The notes under the pieces were generated by a model. That model was not told the origin of the DNA. It worked only from the letters and a program-made list of their open reading frames with translations, and searched no databases. 64,000 nt of DNA from Motacilla alba alba (lineage: Eukaryota > Chordata > Aves > Passeriformes > Motacillidae): assembly GCF_015832195.1 (NCBI RefSeq), contig NC_052046.1, forward strand, positions 18,902,161 through 18,966,160, read 5' to 3'. This document shows, one piece after another, positions 46,991 to 60,194 of the stretch. The translations under genes and the position numbers were made by a program. Each line of letters starts with the position of its first letter. Position 1 is the first letter of the stretch.

Positions 46991-49900
46991 ATTCATCCAG
47001 CAAAATCAAACAATGCAATGGACTGTTAAACACTACATTGAGAGCAGTGGGAGGTGGGATCTTCAAATTCTGGAATGCTCATTGAGTAAAAGCTGCTGGA
47101 CTAGTCAGCTCCTTAGTTGTCAGCTAGAGCTAAACATGAGGTCAGTCATAAACAGGAAATCTTGTACAGGCCTGTCCAATAACAAAAAAATAATCCAGTG
47201 AAATATTTAAGATAGTTTTGTAAACCACCAATTGATACTCCTGTTGTTGCCTAACTGAAGAACAGAAAATAAAATGTTTAAAAGTGATATTTTTCATATG
47301 TTCCTGAAATGTTTGGGTTTGTTTTGCAATATTTAAAAAAGTGAAAAAATTCAAAACTTCTTAAGGCTTTTCAAATGTTTTTTTCATGGTTTCCCCTCTT
47401 CAATTCTCACATAAAGGAAGCAACAGAAGAATTAGCAGTCCTCCAGAGCACTCAGTATCAGTGAAATAAGTAGTGATGGATTCACTCTCCATGGATGCTG
47501 CAGAAGCTGGCAAAAGGGCCAATAAAAAAGGAATATTTCTGAATCCTTCTGGTAGTTTATTTTTCTTTGTTGAACTAAGAGAAATCTCTGGCATCATTTC
47601 AGGCTAAGCCAGAAGAAATTACAGAAATTAAATCAGCTATTCTAGTCTTCTGTTTTATTGACATTATACATATGCAAAAAAGACAGCTTTAGCAGAAAGT
47701 GCAGAAATGCAATCTCCCCTCCATCACTATTAGACCATTTCAAGAAAACAAATATTTTTGTTCTGTTAAAAAAGTCATCACATTTAAATGCAAGCAGCAA
47801 CCAGGAGCAACTAATCAGACTCTGAATAGCAGCAGGATTCCTCTAAAAGTACTGCACAGGTTATTTCAGCTTCATCTACACAATATTAATGGCATTATCC
47901 TACTTTTATTCCTTGACTAATAACAAATGTAGCGATTTTTCATTTATATACTTCTAGGGTAACTAATCCAGGGAAAGACACAATAGGCACATTTGCAATA
48001 TTCAGTATGCATATTCTGATGTCTAGTGTGTTGTATAGTGTGTGCATTCCTCCAGCGTGGGCATCTAAATGTTATTAATGAGCCTACTTGCATACAGACA
48101 CCTATGAAAAAGATAAATTTAAAAAGATAAAAATTACTTTTACAAATATGTTAGGTGCTACAGGTAAAATTTCACTATCACAGCATATGTATTGTCCTTA
48201 ATTTATGATTTGCCTTTTTATAGGCACCTGCTGTTCAAGAACACTGTGATACCATTCAGAATGTGATAACTCTGCTCTTCATATTTTTATTTTTTTTCAT
48301 TATACTTGACCCAAATAAGGACACTTTCAATTTGCAAGGAAACAAATAAAACACAAAACAAAAAACCATTCAAGTTTCCCATTATTACTTTTTGCTCTGG
48401 AGAAAAAAGTAGCATATTTTCATTGCTGGAGGAACTTGTATGAAACCTGTAATTGTTTATACAGATCCAGGGTTACTGTGTTCAAGGAAGGAAAATTGAA
48501 GTGAGTAGCAGAAGATATTCCAAATGGGACCTGGAGTCATCTTCCTAGATGGCAACCATACTTTCAAAAAAATTATCTTCTAGTTTCTTTGTTAGCAAAA
48601 TAGAAGCCACATCATCTTCTCATCATAGTTATGAGATCTGCTACACAAAAGTTGTACCATAGACGCTTAATCCACAACAGTCAGTTCAGCTCAGTTTAGG
48701 CACTTTGAAGGCAACCTTGAAGCTCCACCTTGACTGGATTTGTGCTAGTAAACTGGAGCTGAAAGTCTCTGTATCCAATAATCTTCTGAGAATATCAAGG
48801 GTATTAGACTCATCTTAATTTCTAGTCTCATAGAATGTGCCAGTAAAAGAAATAAATTGCCAAACTTATCTGTGAAAACTATCTTTTCTAGTGGTGATAA
48901 GGAAGAGAAACTTTATTCCCTCATCTCCCCACTCTGTTCCAGGTATTAAGGCTATATTGAACTGGCTTTCAGCACTTGACAGAAAAGCTTAAGTTCTTCA
49001 GGCTTCATCAAGCATGAAAACAGCATTCCAGTGCAAGCCTTGTCATTTTGTGCTACCATTGAATAACATAACATAATCTTAAAATCTTCACAAAATGCTA
49101 CTTACAAATAGTTTGGGAGCTAAAAATTGTTGAAATGTGACTTTATTTAACGAAAATTCCTTCTATAATTTAATTTTATAAGCTTGAAAATTTATTGTAC
49201 TCTTTCTAATGACATATATTGACAATAATTTCTTATCTTGCCCTTGAGAATTCAGTATACATAAATAATACACATACACCTCACAGTCCATTAAATGTTG
49301 TAATTGTCTTTCTGTTATTCCTATAAAAATCTCCTAGGAAAAGGATTGACATTTTTCAAGGTAGATTCCGCCCTATATATGTTATGCTACAACTGAGGAA
49401 CCAGGTTGTGTCACAGATGGGGCCTCCACAGGAAGAATTCAGCTGCGCTGGGAGAACCTATCCTGGGATATTTTAGGGCCCACAAACTGGCTGTCTGCCT
49501 TTCCTTTCTTACTCTTTGCTGTGACAGGATCAGTGGATCCACCTGTAGCTTTCCTTCTAGTAAGTCAAAACATTTTTGAAAAAATATGCTGTATTTGTCA
49601 CTCTCTTCTAATATGGGGTTGGTTTTCTTCTTCTTTGTCTTCAAGAACACAGTGGTAACCTTCCCAGAACTAAATTCTGTTTTCATTATCAGCACTTCTA
49701 TCTAAAGTCCATTCAGCCCTGTTTCACAGGTACTATCCCATGTACTAAGACCTAGCTGCATTTCCCCCTGCTCAGTGCTGAAGCAGTGTAACCTGAAACA
49801 GTAACTGAGATAATTTAGGAATTTACTATGCTCTACTCCCCTCCTCTTTGTGCCTAGTGGCACTTCACCTTTTAAGTGCTGTCCTGAGCAGTAACTACCT

Positions 49901-50064
49901 ACCACTTACAGGGTGGGGCAGAATTGGAATTATCACAAGAAAAGAGAAAAGAAAGATACTCTTAAGAGAAAAGAAAGATAGTTTGAAGTACAGCCTCCAA
50001 TACGAAATTCTGCTTGGTGACTTCAGGCCATCTGAAGGGGACTAAGAGGTCTAAGAGGTGAGAT
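46991..50064. other. Unique non-coding stretch; weak exon-like sites
   Basis: No repeat family recognised. A minus-strand frame of 94 codons (49411-49695) reads like protein but lacks convincing splice sites. On the plus strand, 32 nt at 49528-49559 lie between a strong acceptor (CTTTGCTGTGACAG) and a strong donor (CTTCTA|GTAAGT) and are open in two frames. They are reported as a weak candidate. Confidence 0.4.
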
Positions 50065-50109
50065 ACACACACACACAAACACCACCACCACCACCACCCC
50101 CCCCCCCCC
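50065..50109. repeat. (CA)n-(CCA)n-poly(C) compound simple repeat
   Basis: CA units, then CCA units, then a run of 13 C. The minus strand is G-rich. Confidence 0.9.
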
Positions 50110-50269
50110 ATATCCTCCTACCCGCAGTCTGCAAAGCACTGTTTTCTTAAATAAATGAATAGTTAAAGTCACACTTGTGATCTTTATGAAAAGAAGAAAA
50201 ATTGCAGAGCACATCTACAGGTTATCTATTATGACATCCTTATCCCACCACGACTGGCTTCAAAACTAA
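50110..50269. other. Short non-coding stretch
   Basis: Nothing recognised. Confidence 0.35.
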
Positions 50270-50650
50270 ATCTGGTTGTTCAGGTGGAATTGGGGCACAC
50301 CCTCTTTTTAGATATGCTCCAGACTCTATACACAGCTCTTGCAAGTGGTGGACCACCCCCACAGGAAGGATTTCTCTTTTTTGCCCAACAAGTTGTCCCG
50401 TGGTGCAATTTATTATTGCTGCTTTTTGCTGTTTCACTGGGCACCCCTCAGGAGAAGCAGTCTACCTCCCCTCTACAATCACTGTCTAGACTGTGGTAGT
50501 CTGACGTGTTTCCCCATGCCTGAGCCTTCTCTTCTCTATGCCAAACCAGCCCATCAACTTCAGCCTGCCCTCTGAATGCCATTAGCTCCAGTTCCTGGCC
50601 ACACCAGTGGCCTGTGTTCTGCTGGACTGTATTTTTCTTTATTCCTCTTG
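50270..50650 (-). mobile_element. CR1 LINE 3' half fragment, minus orientation
   Basis: Antisense CR1: a CCGTGGTGCAATTTATTATT block, CACTGGGCACCCCTCAGGAG, TGAGCCTTCTCTTCTCTATG and a final part near GTTCCTGGCCACACCAGTGG. Strongly diverged. The reading frames on both strands here are LINE shadows. Confidence 0.65.
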
Positions 50651-51264
50651 CACTGCATAGGCTTAAAGCTGGATCCATAATAAATTCAGAAATTATATTC
50701 TTGAACATAATTTCCTATTCTTACCATACATTTATTTCAATGTCATAAACAGCTTTCTCAGAGTAACAGCAAATTAGCAAAAGTTGTGGCAGCAGCTACT
50801 AACACTGAAGCACTCCGATCTCAGTAATAGTGACAAGAAACCAAACTGTAGTGACTGACATTATATTGCGTTAAACCTTAACTCAAGGTAGTATGTAACA
50901 AAGTTACTGGGCAGTAACTTTGAATTGCAATGGGCAAATACTGGTGAGGTGATTTTAGCACTATGCCCTACATAAATAGACATAGATATGACAGAAATAT
51001 GAAAAAGAGGATTAACTATCAGTTAAATAAAAAGAGAAAGACGAGCATTTTAAGAAAGAATTATAAAAGTGTCTTTGAAAAAGAAATCCAATGACCAATT
51101 ATATTCAGGTCCAATTAATGTTTTAAGAAATAAAACCTTTCACATTCATGAAAAATGAGTTTTAGACTGCAGTCCACAGAATGCAAAATTTCACTGCAGT
51201 GTCTTTTTGTAAAGGGGGTTTATTGCTTTTGTTTGGTTTTGCATTTCTTGATGTATCACCTAAA
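50651..51264. other. Non-coding stretch, nothing recognised
   Basis: AT-rich unique DNA. Confidence 0.4.
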
Positions 51265-51395
51265 CAATCTCAGGGTAAATGTGGCACTTAGTGCTGTGGT
51301 CTAGTTGACAAGGTGGTGATTAGCCAAATGTTGGACTTGATGATTTTATAAGTCTTTTCCAACCTAAATGATTCTGTTTAATTCTGTGAAAGGGG
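51265..51395 (+). mobile_element. CR1 LINE 3' tail, plus orientation
   Basis: Sense CR1 terminus: GTCTAGTTGACAAGGTGGTG, GTTGGACTTGATGATTTTAT, TCTTTTCCAACCTAAATGAT and the TTCTGTTTAATTCTGTG tail. Confidence 0.85.
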
Positions 51396-52619
51396 TCTTC
51401 AAACTCTGGAACCTAATCACAAAAACCATAATTCTTGTACACATAGTGTATCCTTTCCTCTTCCTATTTATTATATTATTCATTTGTTACTCTAAATTAC
51501 AAACTCTCTAAAACAGTGGTTGCCTGTTTACAATTGTTCTGCTATGTAAGAAGTGCGTATGTCAGAATTAGTACAGAATATGTAAATAGTGGTTAATTGT
51601 ATTATGAATGTTTTTGCATATTAAGCCTGTATTGGTTTGTTTGTTTTTAAAGACTTCTGGTTTAAAAATGCTGTCAAATACTAATAATGGCATGGAAGAA
51701 AATCACAAGATGTTGAAATTATCTAATCTGGCTCAATCACCAACTGTGTCAATGTGTATGGAAAATCACTAAAAATTGTCACTATTCAGACTACTGATTA
51801 TTGGCTGAATTGAAATCAGTAGCAATAAGGGATAGGTGCCAGATTCTGACCTCAGAACAAGGAGAGCTCTAAAGTTGTAGAAAATCACATTGACATAAAA
51901 CTGAGGACTACAGAATCTGTTTCACTGAGTTTAGGCAAGGATTTTATAAGGAACAAAATAAAGTTAACATTCACAATCAAATATGTATGTATCAAGAATG
52001 GTCCATAGTAGCATAAATGCTACACCTTTTTACTGTTACATTTAAGGTGAAAACGTGGAGATTGATACCGCATAGCTTTTTCAAAGACCATTAGGATGTA
52101 TAACATATAGGAAAATACTACTCTGAGTTGCAAATCGTGCTGAATTAGCATACAGTGTCTGAAGAATCAGATGGTAAACCATGTGTAAGACTGCTGTACT
52201 TTGATTTATTGCACATTTTTCCTCTTTTTAGCCTTTATCCTAAAATTGAATACAATCCTGAAATAGATGCTGAACCAGAACAATAGTACTGCTGTGCAAA
52301 GCAGTGCAGTGATCCAATGAATATCAGATGCTCCTGTCAAGCAGGAAATGTGCAGTTAGAGGTGCAACTGCCGCATTGCCCTTTTTGTTCTTCCTAGCAA
52401 AAAGGAAGAGCTTCATGGTTGCTGTAACATATCTTGGCATAGAGCTGTTAATGACAAATTAAGGGGGGAAAAATGGCAAAACAAATTTTAAAGAAGAGTA
52501 TATCTCACATTTATGATAAATATACTATAAAAAGGAAGCAACATAATTACAATTAAATGGCATCATTGACAACATTTTTACATCTGTTTATAGAAAACAA
52601 AGTTTTCTTTGTTGGCTTT
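51396..52619. other. Non-coding stretch, nothing recognised
   Basis: AT-rich unique DNA with no gene signal. Confidence 0.4.
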
Positions 52620-53620
52620 GTTAGCCCATAAACTCTTGACCTGAGTATTTCTCCTCCTCAGATATAGCTTCAAGCAATCCCAGTTTGAGCATGGAAAACC
52701 AGCTGTCACTTCTGAATACTTTATTGCCACCTACCACAGCCCTGTAATCATAGAATTCATCCCACTGAGTTCCTGTGGTAGTAGTCAACTCACAGTTTTT
52801 CACCTGAGCAGAATCTCCCAGCTCCTCCTGTTTGTTTCCTCTGCTTCATGCTGCATGCCCTGGTGTAGAAGCATTTGGCTGGACGATTGGCCTCATGCCT
52901 TCTTCAGAGGAACTTACCCTAATTCCCTCAAGGGAATTCACACTGGCTTCCCTGTTGCTTCCTAATGCCTCAACAGCCTTTGGCTCTTCTTGAGTTCTTA
53001 GAACATCATTATTTTTCCATATTAAATGTAATTTAATTCTCCATCCAGACAGTTTATTGCCCAGGACATTCTAGCTCACACTTGGACACTTGAGCTCTAT
53101 CAGCTGTAAACAGGTCCACCTTCTCAAAGGTGCGCAAAGATCAGAGGCTAAGACTTTGAGTGTGACACCAGCTATTAAGATAGCCTTTCACCTGTTCAAT
53201 CCATCTCTTATTTTCTCAAATCCCCTTCTCTGGCTGGGAGGGTAGAGGAGGACAATAGACAAGGGACTGTTCTTGATATCTCTGGGCAACTTTGTTCCAG
53301 CATTATTCAATCCTGCTTAGAAAGAAAAGAATGAGTCAGCAGGTTCAGCAGCCTTTCTGTTACACCATGGATGCAACCAAGAGGTTGCATCCAGGCAGGC
53401 AGCAAACCTCTAGAGATAGTCGGGTTGATAAATGGCCACTTCTGCTGTGTATCTCTCAGCAAGGACTCTCCAGTTGCTAACACCCTATGCGTGTTTCTGG
53501 TTCTGTGGGTGAGTTGTTGGACAAACTTTGCTTGTCTGGCCTTTCCTGGATCTTGCCCAGTACTAACTCTCTCTTCATTCTCCAGACTCAGGGAAAGAAA
53601 GATTCCCACTCAGTTAGTCG
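52620..53620 (-). mobile_element. CR1 LINE 5' part (endonuclease start and upstream region), minus orientation
   Basis: Antisense of the 5' half of a CR1 element: endonuclease start (CATCCCACTGAGTTCC, about 52755), CAGCTCCTCCTGTTTGTTTC (52820), then the part upstream of ORF2 (AGACTTTGAGTGTGACACCA at about 53150; GGCAGCAAACCTCTAGAGAT at about 53400). It holds the 5' side but lacks the reverse transcriptase and 3' end, so the usual 3' part has been lost or lies elsewhere. The frames at 53307-53700 on both strands are shadows of it. A perfect hairpin is embedded at 53368-53393. Confidence 0.65.
53368..53393. repeat. Perfect 11-bp inverted repeat inside the CR1 copy
   Basis: TGGATGCAACC (53368-53378), loop AAGA, GGTTGCATCCA (53383-53393). 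No mismatch. Confidence 0.9.
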
Positions 53621-56600
53621 GGAATTACATTAACCTTTATTTTATGCTAAATTCTCATATTATTTACCACACCAGGGGTAAACCTTATATCCAGAATTGA
53701 ACTGTGTATGATTTAAATAATTTACCCATTTGAAATCAATAACTAAAAAATAAGACCAGTAAGATAATGAATAATCTATCAATTCTCTGCACTGGTAAAC
53801 AAATCTAAGATCCAGAACCCAAATACGTTGCAGTACAGAATACGTCATTTGATATTGTCCACTGGGGCTAAAATGGAAAGAGTTCCATCTCCTTACAACC
53901 TAGTCATAATTATAACCCAATACTCAAAACAAATTAATTATCTTTGTAAAACAGAAATTAACCAAACTCACTTAATATTTTGAAGACAGAAGGACAAAGA
54001 GAAGAGAAACAAATTCCTAGCAGTTGGAAATTCCTTATTTCCCATATTTTTTTCCTCAGGAAGAACAGTATACATGAGAGATTTGACTTGCAAGTCCTTT
54101 AAAAACTTCTGCAATGGTTTACATGAGGGATATGTTCATACAGGGCAAATGTGGGAAGGAGGGAAATGACACACAGAGTCAGTGTCTATGAATATTTCAG
54201 CAATTTTTTAAAAAATAATTTTAGTTTATAGCCATGCACTGCAGTATAAATGATGTAGGTATTGGATCTCCCAATATTAGGAATAGGATATGGCTTCTCT
54301 GCATAAGACATATCTCAATCACAAAAGGATTTCCCAAACAAAAAGATACAACAAACAATCTATGCATATTAATGATTTCATCTTATGAAGTAATTCTGTT
54401 TGGTTTTGTCTACACTGATTTAAAGGAATAATTTAAAAATTTCAGGCAATTTCACTATAATATTCTGTGCTATGAGGATTTACTGTGCAACAGATTCTAG
54501 ACACAGATCTCAGCCTGCTGAAAGCACTTTAGCAAGGAATTTAATTTGCTTTTTTATTTCATAATATTCAAGACAGATAGTTCTACTTCATGAGGAAGAA
54601 CTCCATTTCCAGTGAGCATATCTTTTAAATAGACTATAAATTGATCTTGTTATTTAGTATCCTTACTACTTCTTTATTCAAAAGAAAAGGTTTTTTTATC
54701 CTTAGCACTCTGTAGAAAAATCATATTGTATTAACAATTCTAAACTTAATTTCACAAAACAATTCTCTACAGATGCATTCTTTATACTAACTTAATTTTA
54801 GGAATTAACATTAAATGGTAAACAATGGTGTCTATTCATACTAGCAGGAGTGTGCCAAGTGATGGGAACCTGGTGGTCTGTGTAAAAAAATCCGGAGCTA
54901 TATTTATGATAAGGAAATCAAAATCACAAGTTTATTTTTAAAGAATAGTTAAACTTCTTCTAACACAGATTATACTGTTGATTCTTATTTACAAGCAGCT
55001 CTTCTTGCATTAGTCTAATCAAATTCCATGCCTCAGAAAATCTATCTTGGTGAAAAGTCCCTAGTGCTGTCATGATTAACTGCAAAAATAATAAAAACAA
55101 AACTTGTATTAATCAAGAGCCAGGAGTTATACTAGGCAAAGGGTTACAAAGGCACTCAGAGTGAGGCTGAATACAAGGCCCTTGAAGACATGTACTGAAA
55201 TACCTTCTCACCAGAATATACAGTATTAGCTATTGAAATTGCTAGGGGAAAGTTTTAAATCTGAACTAAAATTCTTGTTTTAAAAATACACAGAAATTGA
55301 ATGAAAGAAACGTTTTTGCAGGGCACTATTTTCATGCAAATTGTACAGGTTATATTCTTAATGTAGTACTAGTTCTGAGTACTAGAAGTACTACTTTTTA
55401 CTGTATAATCACACAATTTCATAGGTCTATCAGTTCTGAGCACAGAGAGCCTTTCTCCATTACTGAACTCTGTAAACTGGGGACTGTAGATGAATTTTTA
55501 AATATTCATCTACATTTACTCCTAGATTTGTCAGACTGCAAGAAATGGAAGTAAATGTAAATTAATGGAAAGTTGTTTCTTCATACCCAGGCAAAACCAG
55601 TGAAAGCTAGTGAATTGGATCACCTTTGACAATACCTTTTGTATATAAAGTAAATAGGGAGGAATCATCAAATGAAGATGGCAGGAGTAAGGTTCAAAGC
55701 AGAAAAAGGAACAGAACTCTCCACACAGTTGGCTGAACCATGGAACTCTGCTGATACTATTGCAGATTGTAAATTTTTATGCATGTTCAAGGAGAGACCC
55801 AGAATATCCACTTGCAGAAGGATAATGCAGCAGTAAAAGTTTAGGAGACATGATATTGGCTAAATGATCCCATGTTCTCTCCTGACACAACTATTTTTAC
55901 ATCCATGTGCTTTAAACTAACAGTTTTTAGTAAGGCATGGCTACAGTTGATGGTGATCTGTAGGTTCAAATTTTTCAGATCAGTTTTTCCTTTTATTAAC
56001 TCTGTGCAATGACAACCCATTTCCATCCCAGAACTTATTTACACAATTGAGTATGAAACAAAATTTTTCACAGTTTTAAAAATCATTATTCTTAAATCTA
56101 CCTCCGAAAAACTCACCTATGCTGGCTGAAGATGCAAAACATCATCTCTGCAGGCAAGTGTAGATTTGTCAAAAAAACATCAAATCTCAGGAGGCATTAT
56201 ACATAATGGTTCTGATGGGCAGGAAGCCTATTCAAGAGTGCTAGACCTCATGCTGATATGAAAACAGATCTCAGTGCTCTTGAACACTAGGGATTAATGC
56301 TACGTGTTCAAAGTGCTCCTAAAATCTCCCCAAAGTGCCTCTTCCAGTGCACTTACTGACTATCTACAGCACTAAACACATTTGATACTAAATTTCCCCT
56401 CAGTATATTTTGTTGATCATTAAAAATTGTTCCAAATGTCCTATTTTGTGAGATGTATCAACAGACTCCAGAGTGTAAGTTCATTAGCGTGGAATGGGGG
56501 AGGAAAAAAGATAAACCCCTTCAAACAAAAGCAGAGGAAAAAAAACCAAAATTGAAGACCATAATTATCCATCTCAGAAAAATTTTACTGTTTGTGTGGC

Positions 56601-57089
56601 TTCCTAAAAACAAATAGACCTTGAAGTTAAAAGCTTTTACTTGAAATATTTTATCAAAAGTCAACACCAAAAATATGAATGTACCATAACTCTTTTAAAA
56701 CTGACATGTCTGCTTTCATGAAGAATGCATTAATAGTTATTATATTTTAGACAAAAAAGTCCTCAAGAACTCATCAAATGTGATATATTGAGCAAGAAAA
56801 TAGCACACAAACAGGGAAAGGCAATGCTGGAGGAGCACTTGTAGCTGGAGAGAAACTGCTGTATTGTGCAGAGCCCATGAATGAAAAATAATATCTATAG
56901 AGATTATATTTACTGAGCTAGATGTTGGCATTTTGAATATTATGAGTATGAAAAGCTATTTGAATTTCACATTGAGATGTGAATAAACTTCCTATAATGT
57001 TTCATTGTAACTTAAAGCAATTTTAAAATTTGCAAGACCAAAAATTACTTTAAAGATGGAAAGATACCATTTGGATTGGGTGGGAAGGG

Positions 57090-57255
57090 GGGTTGTTGCT
57101 ATTTTCTGGGGCAGTTTTTTGCTTGTTTGTTTGTTTATTTGTGGCTTTTTTTTTATAGGGAGATTTTGTTGTCGTTTGTGGGGTTTTTTTTGGTTGGTTG
57201 ATTGGTTGGTGGGTTTGTTTGAGGTTTTTTGGGGAAATGGTGTTGAGGTGGGGCT
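57090..57255 (+). repeat. G/T-rich low-complexity tract
   Basis: GTTTGTTTGTTT and GGTTGGTTG units mixed with G runs. The plus strand is nearly devoid of C and low in A. The 73-codon frame over it is a compositional artefact. Confidence 0.75.
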
Positions 57256-58697
57256 TTTATGTTCATTTTTATTCTGAGTGGCAGAAAAATATTGAATAAT
57301 TCATGAAAAATCTGGCAGAGATAAAAACACATTAGAAAATAAATTCCTTTTCCTAAAAAGAAAGATTTTATTACATTGTCCTGTTTTCACTTGAAAAGTA
57401 TGCCAAATATATCTCTTTTGAAACAGAGACATATCTTCTAATTCCACCAAAGATATCTGAACTACCTTTGAATGCTTCACGCAATGCAGTTTAAGAGCTC
57501 TATAAAATCTTTCATGGCATCAGTGATTATGCATTAGATTATTTCCGAACAAACACTACTGAAAGGTGTTGTCATATGAAACCAAACACAAATCCCAGCA
57601 GAGGAAGTAAATCATGTATTAGGAGTTACCACCAGATTTCAAAAGTAAGTCACCAAATTTCACTAACAACAGAAGTAAATATCCTAAAAGCCAGAGCATG
57701 TATTACCTGTCTCAAAAACTAAATTCTTATTTTAAATATCGTAGATTAGGAAGATTTTTTCAGAGTAAAGATACAAGATCACATTGTTTTTCTAATTCCA
57801 AGATACTTCCTCACCTAAGACTTGATCGTATTAGAACAGCTACACAGACTTGTATAAAAAGAAATATATTGAGCTGCTACATTTTTCCCCATGTCTGCAA
57901 TCTACATGTATAGACTTTGGTGGAAAACCAAATAGTCAAGTAGGCAAAAATCCAGTCTGATGCTGTCCTAATATCACTTATTTTCCTCTTCCTCCTGTCT
58001 TTATATCACTGATTTTCCTCCTCTTTCCTCCACTCCCAGTAGATTCTCAATCACTTGAAAATTAAGGCCCAAGTGGAAAGAATCTAAGTCTAAGGAAGTG
58101 GGTAGGAAAGGCAGGTTAACACAGATGTGGATATGCATTGTCTGAACGATTAAATGTGACTTCAGTCTGGAAGTGAGATTCTTTACCTATTAAGCAGAGA
58201 AAGAAGCACACTCCCATTTTAGATATTCTGAATTGCCCTGGAGGTCCCCTAATCAGAGGAAAACACAGCTTCCAGTCTTGGACCTGAGCAGAGTATGTCT
58301 GGTATGACTGACAAGGACCCTCTTCATATCCCAAAAGTGACAGTATTTCAAGAAACTCTTTTTTTGATACCCAAAATTCTCTTTAAGTGGAAGCCACAAG
58401 AAAAATTCTATTATTTAGAAAATTTACTTCACTAGAAATTATAACTAGCTTGTCAGGCTGACAAATGAAACTTTATTAAGAAGCCCATCAACTTCGTATT
58501 CTATAAGCCTGGAAGGTCTAATGTTGATCACAAACTATAAAATATTCCTTACTTTACCTCGCTATTAAAAATTATATTAATCTTATTCTGTGACAAAATT
58601 AAGCCTTTTATTACTACTGCACCCATATAATTCCTTTCACAAAATAATCAATATTATTTGGTCTGACTCACCTAGTTAGAAGTCTGCTTTGAAATCT

Positions 58698-58751
58698 CCT
58701 GAATATCTAAATTTCTTTATATATATACCTGAATATCTAAATTTCTTTATA
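58698..58751. repeat. 24-bp direct repeat at 30-bp spacing
   Basis: CCTGAATATCTAAATTTCTT followed by TATA occurs at 58698 and 58728, separated by a short ATATATA spacer. Confidence 0.85.
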
Positions 58752-60113
58752 GCCACTCCATTCTTTTTATTTTTGGTACTGATATTTCCTTCAGTTTAAG
58801 CAAGATCTTATTTTGTCCTAGCTCCCAGGCTTTATTTATCCATTTCTATTACTACTAATGTCTTCACTAAGAGTATTCAGCAGCATGACATCATATTACT
58901 AGTCCACGTTATATTTCTCCCAATATGTTCAAATTTTTCATTAACTCAAACAATGAGAAATGTATAATATATTCCAGCTGGATGTTTTCCATTATACAAT
59001 ACAACAGTATTCATTTCAGTGGTAGAAAGAGCTTGCCTTATGTGTTCTAAAATCCCGTTTCATTTTTCACGGCAGCTTCATGTTGTTAACACATAGTCAA
59101 TCTGTACCATGCTAAGAGACTGAGGTCTGTCTTGTCTTCTGTATTTTGAAGTTAGTAAGCCTTCAACTTATAGCAGGAATATTTGTAATTATGTCCCCTA
59201 TGTGCGTGACTTTTCTTTCAAGTTATTAAATTTTTTATATTTCAGCTAGGCCACTAACATCTTCACAGGAGATAGTCACAGACTTCCATTTATGGATGAT
59301 GCCTCATGACTTGAAATAAATCAAGTTGACCAAACCACAAAGGAAATATTTATGTAACCTCCCACTAACATTGTAGATATCACTTCAATATAACCTGCTG
59401 CCTATCCTTTAGATAAGTCTTTGTCCAACCTTTGGTTCTTAAACTGATCATTGTCTTCTCCACACTAAGGAATCAGCACATTTGGGATGTCATATCCAAT
59501 GTTCCAATGAAGTCTGACTAAACTTAAGTTGTTGCAGTTTCTTATCTAGAAAATGAAATAAAATAATCATCTTTAAGATTTGCAATTGCAAAACAGTCAT
59601 GCATTTTAAAATTATTCTGGTTTAAAACTCATATTTTTTTAAATTATACTTTAAAGAATGCTCAATTAACTTTTTTGGACACTGTAGCACCCCCACCCTA
59701 AATGACAGTAAGCTAGTATTAAAAGTTTTAAAGCCATAATTCATAAGGGGAAAATATTTCAGGCACAGCAAGCAGAAATATCTTAAAAAAAAAAAAAAGT
59801 TCATTTTGGGCAGAACTATTTCTCAGACACGACAAGAAGGAAGAACATGATAAGAAATTAGAGGTATAATTCTGCATTTTTGCACACTTCAAACTATCTT
59901 AAGTTGTTCTGTATGGACTTTATTCTAAAATAATATTTTCATTCAAATTTTAAATATTCTTATGGTATTTTTTTCTACTCAACACTATTCTTTATGATTT
60001 AACATTTTCTGATTCAGCTGAAATAAAATTTTACTGCAAGAAAATCATTAATAGGAGCACATTTTTCTGATTCAGACATTTAATGACCTATACAAAAATT
60101 TTAGATCTGAATT

Positions 60114-60194
60114 ACTTTAAAATGCTTATGTTCACTTTTCACTTTAAAATGCTTATGTTCACTTTTCACTTTAAAATGCTTATGTTCACTTTTC
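60114..60194 (+). repeat. 27-bp unit in three exact tandem copies
   Basis: Copies at 60114-60140, 60141-60167 and 60168-60194 are identical (each begins ACTTTAAAATGCTTATGTTC). The unit is nine codons long, so an open frame survives across it (repeating FKMLMFTFH), but there is no sign that this is coding. Confidence 0.95.

Larger units (their letters stand above)
53621..60113. other. Unique AT-rich stretch without recognised genes
   Basis: Almost free of recognisable repeats. Contains a G/T-rich tract (57090-57255), a 24-bp direct repeat at 58698 and 58728, and a minus-strand acceptor (TTCTTTCTCTGCTTAATAG, about 58185) followed by 23 codons and a stop, which is a weak terminal-exon candidate. 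Confidence 0.45.

Noticed and set aside
57056..57277. 73-codon hydrophobic frame resembling a membrane protein
   Set aside because: It is a translation of the G/T-rich low-complexity tract (Phe, Gly, Val, Leu, Trp only by composition).
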